Shown here piece by piece: positions 8,151 to 19,690 of a stretch of 64,000 nucleotides of DNA (position 1 is the stretch's first letter; each line of letters opens with the position of its first letter). The stretch spans positions 1 through 64,000 of the forward strand of contig JAIVFJ010000050.1 of assembly GCA_025765615.1 (NCBI GenBank), written 5' to 3'. The translations under genes and the position numbers were made by a program. The DNA is from Zopfochytrium polystomum. Its lineage: Eukaryota; Chytridiomycota; Chytridiomycetes; Chytridiales; Chytridiaceae. Under the pieces are notes generated by a model. It made no database searches. It was not told the origin of the DNA and saw nothing but the letters and a program-made list of their open reading frames with translations.

Positions 8151-10665
8151 TGTGAGACTCTGCTCTCTAACTCCTCACCTAGGGCTATAGGTGGAAACTA
8201 GAGCATGGACCTAAATACCAATCCTGCTAATGAAAAGGGGCAAAAAGGAGGGTGTCTAGGGGCACTAGACAGGAAAGTGTATTATTTGGAGTCTTAAAAA
8301 GCCCAAGAAAAACACAAATAAATCTCTAACACAAAAGAGGGGTTTCTCACACCAAAGCATGAAACTCAGACACAATCACAAAAGAAAGCATAATCCTCTG
8401 GTGCAAGACACAGAAGGGTTTCATCTGGGGCACAAGGTCAAAAAGCCAAGTTAGACCAGAGACAGAACCGACTGAATCGGTAAGACCGACTGAATCGGTA
8501 AGGGGAGTGACAAGCCACTACAACCCATCAAAAGAAACAACAAAAGAAATAAACAACAAGTCAAACCCTGAGTTGGAGGGGGTTGGAGAGACAAAGGGCA
8601 GACACAAGGAACAGTTAGTGTGCAGAGGTGCCTGTTGAACCAAATCAGAACTGTTTTCCACTTAACAGAACCAGACACAACTTGTCTCACTCCAAGGAGA
8701 GTGTTCCAACTCAATCCAAGGGAGAGGGTGTGTCAGGAACAGGGCAGGACAGGACAAGGCAGACAAGGAACTGAGAGGAGTGATGATTGTATTGGAAACA
8801 ATAATTCACTTGAGGGATGGGACAGGTCCCCCATCCCCCTTTTATACCTTTTGAGAGTCTTCCTTGTCAAGACTCAAAGAAAGTTCCAGAAAGAGCAATT
8901 AGTAATACAATGATACCAATGATACCAATGACAACAAGACAAGTCAGGAAAGCAAAGAAGGTTCCAGAAGGCTCCACAAGGTTCCATGAAGGAATGTTCT
9001 AGAATGTTCCAGAAGGTTCCAGAAGGTTCCATGAAGGAATGTTCTAGAAGGTTCCAGAGGTTTCCAGAGGGTGATTCATAACAGGGTGCAACCAGGGTGG
9101 GAGACAGTGGGACTCTTCTTGCTCCATCCTACCAGGAGACAGACCTCTGCCTCACCAGGCCAGAGAGAATAACCTGTCTTAGAAGCAAGGAAGGTCAATA
9201 CCCACTCCCACACACAAGGAAGACACCAAAGACAACCACAGGTATTAGCATGAAAGGAAGAGGGTCTGAACCCAGCGAACCAGGCCCACCAAAGGCCAAA
9301 GGAACCATCACCAGGAACAGGGAGGAATACCAGAGAGTCCATACCACCACATAATACCTGACCAGCCAACTCATTCATATCACCCTGAGAGACCTGGATT
9401 TGAAGCGATGTATTGACAGGAACCAGTGAGGCACTACCACAGTTTTACCCTCCCACCATCCATCATCAAGTAGCTCCTACCCCAGACCAGCCTAAACAGT
9501 ATGCAGAATGGTGAGGTGCATTGGGACTTGAACCCAGCACACTGCCATAAATGGCCAAGAGAACTAATTCTCCTGTCACACACCAGGGGACTGCCACCCC
9601 CAGCTCATACACACAGTCAGAGAAGGACTAAGGGCAGGCAAGAAGGCTTCAGGAACAGGTTCTAAGGGGCAACAAGAATGGGGGGTGGGCTGCTTAAATA
9701 GGAGAGGTTTGGAATCAGCAGGGTGAAGGAAGAAGGAAGGGAAAAAGAGGGGAAAACATATACAAAAGAACAAAACAATAAATAAAACAGCAAAGAAGAG
9801 AGAGGAGGAGTGAGTCACCAAACAATGGGGCTGAGCCATCAAACAAGGAAGACAACTCAGAACATCGTGGAGCATTTCTTGGCATCAGCTGCCAAGAAAG
9901 ATGGAGGAGATGGAGAGAGCTGGTTGGTGCAAAGAGGAAGACAGTCACTCACAGCCACAAAAGAAAAGAGAGACACACACAGAGACAACAAACAAACAAA
10001 TAAATAAAAGATGAAACAGTAAAAACAGGAAAAACAGGATAAACTACTAATTGAAAAACTAAGTAAAAATCATCAATAAAGAAAGGAGGAAAAACCCTAT
10101 GATCTCATACCCTTTCATCATGAGGCCTTTTTTTTCATCATGGTAGCTTATGTAGCAGCTCTGTGTTAGGTCTATGTACACCTGGACTCTGTACTTCTAC
10201 CCACTAAAGCACATCATCCTAATCCATTTCCAAAAGTGAGGGGGGCAAGGCTTAGTCATTGTGCAGAACTTAGCATTTCTGCATCATTCAGTTAGTGACT
10301 GCCAGCATGTGTCAAACTTAGCACCTTTCCCATTGAAGGGAGCGCTCTACACCACTGAGCTAGAGGGCCTCTGGCCAGTAGTGCAGAGCGGCCTGAGCCA
10401 TTCGGCCTGCAACTTAGCGTGTAATAATAACATGAATAATATACATGGCCACGGCTAAGAGACAGTCCAAATCTCAGTGGTCGGCTTGCAGGGACAATAA
10501 TAACCCATGAAAATAATAAGAAATGGGGTCCAGCCGTGTTACGTCACTTTTGTGAAACGTTGTTTGGTCAAGTCAAATTGATAATCCTCACAAGTTATCA
10601 GTTGAAAAAAATGGGGTATACTCTTTTATTTGAGGTCGCAGGCTCAACAGCCTGTCGTCCTCACA
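8151..10665 (+). mobile_element. Dispersed TGTGAG...CTCACA element, copy 2 (longest, with AGAG target duplication)
   Basis: The ends are TGTGAGACTCTGCTCTC and GTCGTCCTCACA. AGAG occurs immediately before 8151 and after 10665, a 4-bp target-site duplication. The uninterrupted R2 copy near 19630-19645 provides an empty site. The 2.5-kb interior has no long open frame, a tRNA-like segment (10301-10369), another (9514-9584), clustered GGTTCCAGAAGG-type short repeats around 8955-9070, and AATAAAG near 10075. TG...CA ends plus a 4-bp duplication would suit a solo LTR. The TGTGAG/CTCACA inverted ends and the hairpin just inside the right end would also suit a non-autonomous DNA element. The class is unresolved. 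Confidence 0.75.
9514..9584 (-). pseudogene. tRNA-like sequence, no clear anticodon
   Basis: On the minus strand the acceptor arms GGTGTGT and ATGCACC pair (with wobbles) and a T arm TGGG-TTCAAGT-CCCA is present. The anticodon hairpin GCCA-TTTA-TGGC does not give a 7-base loop. It is probably a decayed tRNA carried by element copy 2. Confidence 0.4.
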
Positions 10666-10730
10666 AGAGTGATAACTGACAGTCACACTGGGATCAGGTC
10701 TGTCTTGTACCTCTTGCTACTAGCTGCACC
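10666..10730 (+). repeat. Dispersed repeat R2, right part
   Basis: GATAACTGACAGTCACACT... continues the R2 repeat interrupted at 8150 and matches 19640-19680. Confidence 0.55.
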
Positions 10731-10881
10731 TAACTTTAGGACTGTGGTTGGATGTCTCAGGACGCTTGGCTTCTGTTTGGCTGTCTCATGACACTGCAGG
10801 TTCACTCCAGGTGAGGGCTTTCTGCCAACAGTTGCGTAGCATAGAGCGATAATACAGTTACAGTGCTCTGCCGTCCCTGTG

Positions 10882-10963
10882 GACAACGTGGCTGAGCGGT
10901 TAAGGCGACAGACTCGAAATCTGTTACTCTTTGGGTGCTCAGGTTCGAGTCCTGCCGTTGTCG
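10882..10963 (+). tRNA. tRNA-Ser(CGA)
   Basis: A type II tRNA of 82 nt. Acceptor GACAACG pairs with CGTTGTC, the discriminator is G, the anticodon loop is CTCGAAA in a 5-bp stem, and there is a long variable arm and a T loop TTCGAGT. No run of four or more T follows within about 20 nt. Confidence 0.93.
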
Positions 10964-13254
10964 TTGGAGGGCATTTAAAACAGTGCCAAAGTGGTCTGGC
11001 TGTTACCTCCATTGCCATTAGGGGTCCTGAATTTTGCCACAGGTGCATGGTCGTTCTCCAATAATTGGAGGCTGCTGGAAGTAACTAAGGATTGAAATTG
11101 ATGTCCTGATACCCAAGAAACATTGCATAGATCACATCACAAAAATCCTTATGTGAAAAAACTGCAGAGACTCTCCCAGGTGACAATAGCAATACTCTGA
11201 TAATTCTTGGCATCAAGTCTACTTTCATTTGTTCTGGAGGAAATCAAATCTACAACCTGATATCAATATAGATAGCCAGGTAAATAGCCAGGTAAATAGC
11301 CACTGGACCAAGCCATACAACACCAATATGGGTCCAAATGTCACTATATTCTATTGATTTAGATCCTTAGAAATGACTGCAATACAACCAGCAAACAAAA
11401 CCTGTGGTTTGCCAGCTGCTGGCTGCCAGTGTGAGGATCCGTATTGCGGCAGTGGTGTTTGGTGCCTGCTAGAGTTGTAGATGCAACCCAAAAGCTTTGG
11501 GCGGCCTATGAAATTTTTAATCTCATGGGTCAGTAGTTAGCTGGGGTTTTACAAGCGCTCCCTGAGATAATTATTGACAATTACCAAATAGTAGGCCCAC
11601 CACCATGAAAATTCTAATTTTAAACTTTCCCATAATTTATCCTGCATAACAGCAAACCTTTGTCCTGTCCTCTGCATCACAAAAGAGCTCCTTGTGTTCT
11701 TTATGCTGACTGGGCCACAGCATAGAGGACACACCCCTTTTCTTTCCTGTTTACTTTTTGTTGCTTTGGTTGATGTCGCTCCCTTTTACCATTCTTCAAT
11801 CCCCTTTCTGTGTAATGATGTGTGGCCTCCCAGAGCTTCAAATTTCATCCATTGTCATTTTTGAGGAAAGCTCTTCAAATTTGAGAGAGGTGTGGCTGAA
11901 TGTGTGGCTGTTGCCTTACAAATTGTTCTTTTCTTTCCTTTTCTCCTTTTTTTAATTCTTTTGTGTTGTTTCATTTTTCTTGCTTTCCTTCTTTCTTTCT
12001 TGTTGTCTTTTCTTTTTCTCCTTGACTGCTATAAACACTGCCGCCCCTTCCACTTTCCCTTTCTCTTTATCTATGTTCTATCTTACTTTCCTCAATAAAA
12101 CTCTCTCTCTCAGGGCCATCATATTGTTCTTTGTTTGTTGAGGTGCTTCTTCCTGGCCAGTGCGTTGTTGACCAAGGAGGGAGAAGGTGAGTCCTCTTAG
12201 GCCAGAGCCACCAGATCAAGCTGAAGAGGCAAGAACAACATTCCCCTTGGGCCAGTGTGTGAAGACCAAGCCTTGTGTGATGGCTGGTTCTGGGACAGTA
12301 CTAGGACAAAAACAGGAAAAGCGAGACTTTATCTAGGCCAGGTTTCAGGTGGTATCTCAAGAATTCCTCAACAGTCTGAACCCTTACCTGTGTGTACGCA
12401 AGCCTGGACTTGGCACAGACACAAACTTCTTGGTATGTTTCACCTCTCGATAGCAGCCTCAATGTACAACCAAATAACAGCTTTGTTGTGTAGCTGCTTG
12501 GATTGCACTTGAACTCCCACTTCCGCCACCCTCAGCGCTTTACCCATACCTGCAGATTGCAGATGAGTGGCAGCTGGCTCCTGGTCAATCCTGACGTTAA
12601 GGCTCAGCGGTTTGACCGAACTGGTGCTTTATCCGACTGGTTTAAGGCCAGCACAGTGCTTAAAACAATGTAAAATTTCACCCAGTGGCATATATTGCTT
12701 GAAAGTTTCATGTGGTTTGCTTTCACTGGAATATTTCTGGGCAGAACAATGCAAGTCAGAACTCTGGTTAAGCAAACCGCCGAGCCTTATCTTGATGCAA
12801 CTCTGGGTATCAGCAAGTCGCTGTGCCAGACGCTGTGCCTGTGCAAAGCACCATGGAGGTGCCTGCCAATACAGCTACACGTAAGCCCACACCCATAGCT
12901 GCACCTGCGCCTACATGTACTCCCTCGAAGGATCTGTCAACTCGATCAAGTTCTGACGACTTGACCCGCCTTGTTGACAGAGGCCACAAATGTTTGACTC
13001 TGATGACGAGAGCTTGGGCTGGCATGCCTGTGCTTCTGTTCTGGTTGACACTACTTTGGGCCCAATGGCATCCACCCCCTACTGCCAGTGCTGAGTCCAG
13101 CACCTGGGAAAAACAACTCACAGAATGCGTGGCTCTTTGGACCTTTCAGGTCCACATTGATCCCCTGGACCCACAAACACCGCTACGGCAATGATGCATG
13201 GCCAGCACTTTGGGGACCTTTCATGCCTGAGACAGTGGGATATCGGGGTATTCC
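10964..13254. other. AT-richer non-coding DNA between tRNA genes
   Basis: No domain-bearing frame is visible. A short tandem (AGCCAGGTAAAT)n occurs near 11275-11305 and T/C-rich tracts at 11930-12100. Short open frames are compatible with chance. Confidence 0.5.
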
Positions 13255-13316
13255 GGGGATTGAACCCGGGACCTCCTGCACCCAAAGCACAAATCATACC
13301 ACTAGACTAAATCCAC
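13255..13316 (-). pseudogene. Degenerate tRNA-Pro(TGG)-like sequence
   Basis: The D arm, TTTGGGT anticodon loop (TGG) and T arm GGGTTCAATC resemble the intact tRNA-Pro at 22097-22168. The acceptor stem (GTGGATT/AATACCC) has two mismatches and the anticodon stem one. It may be a decayed paralogue or a poorly paired functional gene. Confidence 0.55.
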
Positions 13317-13694
13317 TGCCAGTGTTTCTGCAAAACAGAGAGTTGACGTCACGCCACCACTGACATTTCTGTCTGGCCGTATGGCTCAAGTCGATAAAGC
13401 ATTGTTTTTTTTCTTGTGCCCTAGGGCGCCAAAGGTCTCACTGGCACCCCCTTCAACTGTGCTGTCAGGCAGACTTGGACTTGTCATCTCTTCAGTGAAA
13501 CTTTGCCACACTCAAACTTTTGCAGCAAGTCTAAGAAGTGGGCAAGGCCAGCTGGCCCACGTGCAAGATTGTTATTCAGACGTTGGACCCAGTTTGGCCC
13601 TGACTCCGAAACCCCAGAGGCTCACAAAATCTGAAAACAAATAAATGAAAATTACAATAAAGTGAAGTAATGGGGCTGCCATTCAGCCCCCTTT

Positions 13695-13776
13695 CGTCCT
13701 GCACAGGGTTCGAACCTGCGCTCCCAAAGGGAAATGCCTTAGCAGGGCACCGCGTTAACCACTCCGCCAACAGGAC
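13695..13776 (-). tRNA. tRNA-Ser(GCT)
   Basis: A type II tRNA of 82 nt on the minus strand. Acceptor GTCCTGT/GCAGGAC pairs fully, anticodon loop CTGCTAA gives GCT, a variable arm is present, and the T loop is TTCGAAC. There is no adjacent T-run. Confidence 0.93.
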
Positions 13777-14002
13777 CCTCCACAAGTCCCTTTAGGCAAA
13801 CAAGGGTGGTGCAACTGGGCCTACCTGAAGCCTTTTTTCATACACTACCCAACAGCAAGACAGCAAGATCCTCTGCAACTGCAGCATTCAAGCATGAGCT
13901 TGGCTGGAAGCATGCTTACTTAGAGCTGCTTTTGACTTGGCGCTTGCAAAACCCTGGTGCTATTGCTGCAACTGCAGACATCGGAGTATCTCCAGCAGTC
14001 CA

Positions 14003-14075
14003 CGAGCATAGCAGGACTCGAACCTACAATCTTTCGATCCGAAGTCGAACGCGGTAACCATTTCGCCATATGCCC
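14003..14075 (-). tRNA. tRNA-Arg(TCG)
   Basis: A 73-nt cloverleaf on the minus strand. Acceptor GGGCATA pairs with TATGCTC, the stem TTCGA/TCGAA encloses CTTCGGA (anticodon TCG), and the T loop is TTCGAGT. No terminator-like T-run follows. Confidence 0.93.
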
Positions 14076-14921
14076 ACACCAAAATTTGAAAGACTGTCAT
14101 CATTCGCCTCCTGCTTGTTTCCTGTTTTTTTTTTTTTTTTTGGTTGGTGTGTTCTGCCTTTTCATTTCACTCCCCTCCCCCTTACCGTTCTGCAGGTGGC
14201 TAGTGTTTAAGAGGACCAATAACAAGGGGATTAACAGCATGAAGGTGCAACAATCAGGATCCTGCCAATCAAACTGGACTTGAGCAAGAGACTTTGCCCA
14301 CCAATGCTGTCTGTTGTAACTTGTGCTTGCTGTCAATTTGGCATTTAGATAGCTAAAGGAAGGATAATGGTCAGTTGGAATTGGCAGGCCAAGTATCCCA
14401 CCCCAGCAACCCAAGTGATTGCATTGCAAGTTTGCACTTTTTTTTTGCATGAGGGGAAACTTTTTTCAATCAATGTAGCAAAAGTTGCACATGTTGCACA
14501 GCGCAACTTTGCATGGGGTAAAGTGCCTGTCTTGGTCAGGCTTCCACAGTCCAACCCCCCACATCATGCTGGATTCGCAACCTGACTTAAGTTTTTTGTT
14601 TATTTTTTTTTTTTTTTCTGCTCAGTCTGTCAGCCAGGAACCAGACATTAGAATAAAGAAATTTGCAATCTTTCGGCTGAACAAGCCTAAAGCAAACACT
14701 CAACAGAAGGTTGAAGCTTTTTTCCAGCTTGTTCAAACAAATGCAAATTGCTGGTTTTGGCAAAGAACCCATTGGCTTGTTGGTTTGGCCACTTGGACCA
14801 TCAAATGACACCAGTCAGCCAATGAAATTTGACGAGGCCCAACACACACAAACACTGTTCACCTGTGCTGCACGACAGGCGGTGCAGCACAGGTCATCAG
14901 GAGTTGCGCTCCCTTCCTGCA

Positions 14922-14995
14922 TGGTTTCACCGAGGTTCGAACTCGGGACCTCCTGTGTGTGAGACAGATGTGATAACCAACTACACCATGAAACC
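14922..14995 (-). tRNA. tRNA-Val(CAC)
   Basis: A 74-nt cloverleaf on the minus strand. Acceptor GGTTTCA/TGAAACC, anticodon loop CTCACAC (CAC), T arm CCGAG-TTCGAAC-CTCGG, discriminator A. Confidence 0.93.
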
Positions 14996-14999
14996 ACAT

Positions 15000-15666
15000 G
15001 ACTGGACTTGTCAAAAATATGACAGCAATATGCACTTGCTTGCAAGAAATTGTTTGGACATTTGTTGAAAAAGTGAATGAAATGCAGGCTGGAGTTGGCC
15101 TGGGTTGAGCCACCATGATGCATGCAGCCACTCAGCTGCTGCCACACCACAGTTCAGTCAACCAAACCATCTCCTTCTTAAAGCAGAAAGCAGTATTGTA
15201 GGCAGTTCCTGCTTCTAATAGCAGCAACAATTCAACAAAGGAACAGCCAGCTGCTCAGACAGGTTAAGTTTTAAAATATTGTGTTTTTGTCCCCCTGATT
15301 TTTTGATCTGTGTTTTGACTTTCTGACAAATCAGCATTTCATGCAGACGGACTGTGGGTTGGGTGTGCTGATTGCGTTTTCTTTTTTTTTTTTGTTTTAT
15401 TTTACAATTTGTCTGATATCTTGTGGCAAGGGCAACGACCTTTGTACAAACGGTTGGAGCAAAACATTAGGCTGCAAAAACTGTGTCCGCAGTCCAACAT
15501 CCAGTTACATCCTTCATGGCTGACTCAGGCTGTTTGCATTTGTAGAGATTTTGTTGCTCTTGGATGGGGCAAGAGACAAACTCTTGCCACCCACCCCCCA
15601 GGCCAGTGGCGGTAGCCTGCAGGTAAACAAAGGAAGGTGGAGGCCTCCAGGCTGTACCATTTCCTC
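15000..15666. other. Non-coding DNA between tRNA genes
   Basis: AT-richer sequence with short poly-T tracts (near 15369). I see no gene or tRNA signal. Confidence 0.45.
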
Positions 15667-15940
15667 CTGAATAGGGTCTACCACAGACTTAACTGGGTCA
15701 AATTTGAAATAAATTTGAGTTTGATTTGAATCGAATCAGACTTGAATCAAATGAATTCTCCAGTATAGAGTGATTTGAATTCGATTTGATTCAGGTTTTA
15801 TAAGTAAAAAAATCGAAATTTCATTTGATTTGGCGCAATTTGAGTGCAAAAACAGCCATTTGTCAGATTCAGTTGTCTGGGTAATACATTTTTTCTTGTC
15901 ATTTGGGTCTGGAAAGCAGAATCAAATCAAATCAAACCCA
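15667..15940 (+). repeat. TTTGATTC-rich repeat, copy 1
   Basis: Starts CTGAATAGGGTCTACCACAG, then a block dense in TTTGATT/GAATCAAA words. The second copy at 16981-17210 has the same start and composition. The word is near-palindromic, giving many possible short hairpins. Confidence 0.6.
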
Positions 15941-16980
15941 AATGGGGATCTGGTCTGTGGCAGACGCTACTTGTAAAGTGCTTTGCAGCTGTCCATCACT
16001 GCTAGAAATCATTGTCAGCTCTGCCGCTGGCAAGCTTGTGGCATCAGGGAGATTGTTGCCCTCATTGCAGCATATGATGGCAAAATCAGACAGAAAAGAC
16101 CACACCTGGCGCTTATGGCCCTGCTTTGGCAAGTGATGTGTTTTGGTTTCCTGAGAGTGCCCCCCTTGGCACTTTGAGGGTGCAGGAACTTTGTCATGAT
16201 CATCTTCAGGTAGTGTTTTTCCCCTTGTCTGTCTGAGGATCCAACTTCCAAGCTCTGCAGAAGACTTGCACAATGGAATGCCAACCAACACCCTTGGGAG
16301 TCAGCAGCCATGCAACAGTCCACACAAATCTACAACCCTTATCGCTACTGGGTGTGGCATGCCACTGCAGACTCAGAGGCCAGGCTGCAGGGCAAAGTAT
16401 GTAAATCAAACAAAGGACCACTCCCCAAAAGCCATTAGACTTCACGAAATGCAACGAGGTCAATTTTTCTGTCTGGACCCCTGCCATGCACCTGTGACAG
16501 CAAAAAAGTGTCAGACACCATTTGCAAAATTGCAGCACAAGGTGACCCAATGCTGGACTGTGTCTAATGACTGCAAATACCACAGTCTTTTGGGTAAGAG
16601 CACACGCTTGAAGGTCCAAACACATTCACTGATAACAGATAAAATGGGGCTTTGGCATAATAGTAGTATGCGCAAAGGATACCAAAATGAGGTTTTCTGT
16701 ATCTGTTATCAGTTCAGACATATTAGATACATGCTGCAGGCTGCACTGCACGAGAAAAAAAAAAAAATTATTAGTGTTGTCAGCATTTTGCCCAGTATGA
16801 AAGCCTGCAGAGGCATGAACCAATTTGGTGGGTCTGAAAAGCAAACACTGCCTTCTCAAGGATATTTGCTCTTTGGCAATTCGACACTGATACAGGGCGA
16901 AACGTCCCAAGCTTCACTTTGAGTCTGAAAACCTTAACAGACATTCACCTTTCCCTCATCGCCTGTAAATGCCCAAACTG
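15941..16980. other. No supported gene
   Basis: Several short open frames on both strands, including one of 218 codons at 16266-16922 (+). They lack domains and the composition resembles the surrounding non-coding DNA. Confidence 0.4.
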
Positions 16981-17210
16981 CTGAATAGGGTCTAACACAA
17001 ATCAAGTCATTTTCAATGTTTGATTTGATTTGATTTGATTTTCTGAATATAAATGACAATTTTCCCATGTTATTCGGCCATTTGATTCAGTAAATTTTCA
17101 ATTTTTCAATTTTTTTGGGGCTGAACAGTCAGACATAAGAAAATTTTACTGATGATGGAATCGCTTTTGAATCAATCCCAAATGGTCATTCGAATCAAAT
17201 GCAGCGTTTG
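16981..17210 (+). repeat. TTTGATTC-rich repeat, copy 2
   Basis: CTGAATAGGGTCTAACACA start, then (TTTGA)n-type words and GAATCAAAT near the end. Paralogous to 15667-15940 and in the same orientation, 1.3 kb away. Confidence 0.6.
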
Positions 17211-17283
17211 TGTTTCATCCTACTGCTGTAGCTGACAATGCCCTCGCTAGATCAAGTTGCTCATGCCACAGAAAATGAGGACA

Positions 17284-17384
17284 CACCCGATGTGGGGGTC
17301 AAACCCACAGCCTTGTGATGGCTCACGTGCACATGTCGCGCATGCCGTAAGAGTCACACGCTCTACTGATTGAGCTAACCAGGC
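17284..17384 (-). tRNA. tRNA-Lys(CTT) with 28-nt intron
   Basis: On the minus strand GCCTGGT pairs with ATCGGGT (several G-U). The D arm is TAGCTCAATCAGTAGAGC, and the anticodon stem TGTGA/TCACA encloses CTCTTA, then an intron at plus 17320-17347, then A38. This is the canonical 37/38 intron position. The mature length is 73 nt. Confidence 0.9.
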
Positions 17385-17399
17385 AACACACACTGCATT

Positions 17400-18042
17400 T
17401 TTCCGCCCAATTTGATCAGGAGAATAACCACAACTTCCTCCATTGGCCTGTTCTTGGGTCATCATTTAGCCCTTCCTGCGGAAAACTGAATAGTGATGGA
17501 GAGTGGACAAAATCTGTGTGCAGTGTCAGAGGCATCGTGCACTCCTCCTGGCTGCAGTACACGCAGCTGTTACTGCTTGCAATAGGCTCAAATGACACAC
17601 GCAGACCCCTTGCTTCAGCTGGGAGCAATTCTACCGTGGCAGCAGTTGATGAGCACTGTTCACCTTTCACACACCAGTTTGCCTGGAACCTACCCCCCCG
17701 CCCCCCTTCTGGAGAACCCACATTCCAAGTCTGACTGAACACTTGCACAGTGGTTGTTTGGAGCCACTTGGCTCAAGCTGACTGTTAAGCGTCTGCCTCC
17801 CATCTGTTACCTGTGCCCTAACTCTGTGTCCCTTTTGCTCACATGTTTGCAAAAATGAATGAAGCTCCCCCAATAGTTTCTCCAGCTAATCATAAACGTA
17901 GTAGAACCATTTTTGTTGATAATCCTTGGCTTCAAGGATTTGTAGAAGCTGAAGGATGCTCTAACCCTGGCTCTAATTCCTGATTGTCTACTTTCCTGTT
18001 CCTGCAGTTTTTGTTTTTGTGTAAACTTTATTTCATAGGAGC
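17400..18042. other. No supported gene
   Basis: Non-coding sequence between tRNA genes with a C-rich tract at about 17690-17707. No domain or RNA signal is seen. Confidence 0.45.
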
Positions 18043-18115
18043 GGGGAATTAGCTCAAATGGTAGAGCGCTCGCTTAGCATGCGAGAGGCACGGGGATCGA
18101 TACCCCGATTCTCCA
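18043..18115 (+). tRNA. tRNA-Ala(AGC)
   Basis: A 73-nt tRNA. GGGGAAT acceptor, box A TTAGCTCAAATGG, anticodon loop TTAGCAT in stem CTCGC/GCGAG, box B GGATCGATACC, discriminator A. Very close to the common eukaryotic tRNA-Ala consensus. Confidence 0.95.
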
Positions 18116-18502
18116 AAACCTGCAACGTGTTATGACAAGACACAACCAAAGCCCTTGGAAAGGAACCAAAAAAATTAATGTGGGTATGGGACTAGAGGGG
18201 TCAGTTGTTGTCCATATCTGATGACAGAGAGAGTGCTCTGGACAGTTGTTTGCCCTTTGTGAGGTGGTGCTGGGCAAAGTGCTGGCGAGGTGCTGGCACA
18301 CCCTGTCCCTTTCAATTTGACATCAGCCTAAACCATCATCCTCCTGGGAACAGGCTTGCCGTTGGCTCTCAGGTGGCACGCTCACTGCCATGAAACTTTC
18401 ACTGCTTCACATTTTTGTTCATTTCCACTGGACTGATTGTCTGTTGTTGTGAAACCAGAATTTTTTGGGCACTGACGTGCGCTTCTGTGCCTGAGTGTGT
18501 AG

Positions 18503-18576
18503 GGTCACATGGTGTAGTTGGTTATCACGTCTGTCTAACACACAGACGGTCTCCAGTTCGAGTCTGGATGTGACCA
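18503..18576 (+). tRNA. tRNA-Val(AAC)
   Basis: A 74-nt tRNA. GGTCACA/TGTGACC acceptor, anticodon loop CTAACAC, T arm CCAG-TTCGAGT-CTGG. Its D arm matches that of tRNA-Val(CAC) at 14922-14995. Confidence 0.93.
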
Positions 18577-18579
18577 CAG

Positions 18580-19329
18580 GATGTGTAGATGAGTTTTAAG
18601 ATCGAATTAGTGCACTTGTTGTTCTCACCAACAATGTCTGTCTGGCGTCGAACTGACATAATTGTAAGCGAGAGGGCCCAGACAGACGGCCAGATTGCAC
18701 CCACATTGAAAAAAAAAGGTAAACGATTCATTGAAAAAGACGAACACGCCTATAAGGAAAAAAAAAAGAAAAAGGAGGAAGAAAACTTCAGGAACAATAT
18801 CAAATAAGGAAGAGTGTTGATTCCTTGATGATTAAAACAGGAAAACTTTGGGGACAGGGCCAAGACTTGCATCAGTCTGGAAATTACGTTTTTTTTTTTC
18901 TTTCCAACCAACGCACATCTGCTGGGCAGGACATTCTCTGATGCAACAACAATATGATATCTACTTAATTACTGTTCAATTTGGCACAAGTTTGTTAAGT
19001 GTTGAGATTTGAGCATAGAAAACCAACTTCCTATGTCGACGGTGGCCTCGTCGGCGCCGCTGATGCGACTCACACTAAGGAAAGCAGCAGTTTGCCGGAT
19101 TCCAATGTCTGGGAAGGGCTGAAGTCCTGCTGTTCATTGAGTCTGGAAAGTTAAACTAAGCCTGAATCTTCATTATTAGCCCCTGGCAGTCTCTAATTTG
19201 CATCAGAAACTGTTCAAGTCAGTCCCAAACAGCCTGGCATGGGCCTTTTAGGTAGGCTCTTTGCAAAAATTTTTTGGTCAAACACTTTTGCTTGGTCCAT
19301 CTGTAAACACTCTAGTCTGAGTGAGTGAG
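18580..19329. other. No supported gene
   Basis: AT-richer sequence with A-rich tracts (about 18706-18790). I see no tRNA or protein signal. Confidence 0.45.
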
Positions 19330-19690
19330 TAGAAGGAGTGAATGAAGTGGAGATGTGTGTTTGTGGGTGGTCCTTCTCCCCAACTTGGAGAGAAAGAGTA
19401 AAAACTCTGTTATGAATTATTGATACATGATGATGATATACACGCTGTAATAGTTGCTAGGCAAGCGTGACTGGCACAGGGTAAAAACCTCTCCTATATT
19501 ACCTGCTTGAGCAGAGGAGGAGGAAAACTGTTGACACTGGGTTTCTGTTCCACTTATTACTCGGAGTATATGTCATCAGCGCAAGCCAGCGCCCAGGTCT
19601 GCATTGGCGGTGGCTCACTCTCCCATGGGCATTGTGAGAACAATAACTGACAGTCACAATAGGTTTGGGTCTGCCAGCACATGACCACAG
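19330..19690 (+). repeat. Dispersed repeat R2, uninterrupted copy
   Basis: Its left portion (AGGAGTGAATGAAGTGGAGA ... CTTCTCCCCAACTTGGAGAG) is present inverted at about 21690-21850. Its right portion matches 7850-8150 plus 10666-10730. Near 19630 it gives the unoccupied version of the site in which element copy 2 sits. Confidence 0.65.

Noticed and set aside
8955..9070. CRISPR-like array of GGTTCCAGAAGG words
   Set aside because: Spacing is irregular, units are short and overlapping, and the context is eukaryotic; it is simple repeat decay inside the mobile element.
8151..10665. Helitron interpretation (hairpin near the 3' end)
   Set aside because: Helitrons have TC/CTRR ends and no target duplication. 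This family has TGTGAG/CTCACA ends and 4-bp duplications in two of three copies.
12580..12650. Possible tRNA (GTTAAGGCTCAGCGGTTTGACC)
   Set aside because: A box A-like word is present, but there is no box B at the right distance and no stem pairing.
16266..16922. 218-codon plus-strand frame in the tRNA compartment
   Set aside because: No domain, no codon bias different from its non-coding neighbourhood, no intron logic; I treat it as chance.
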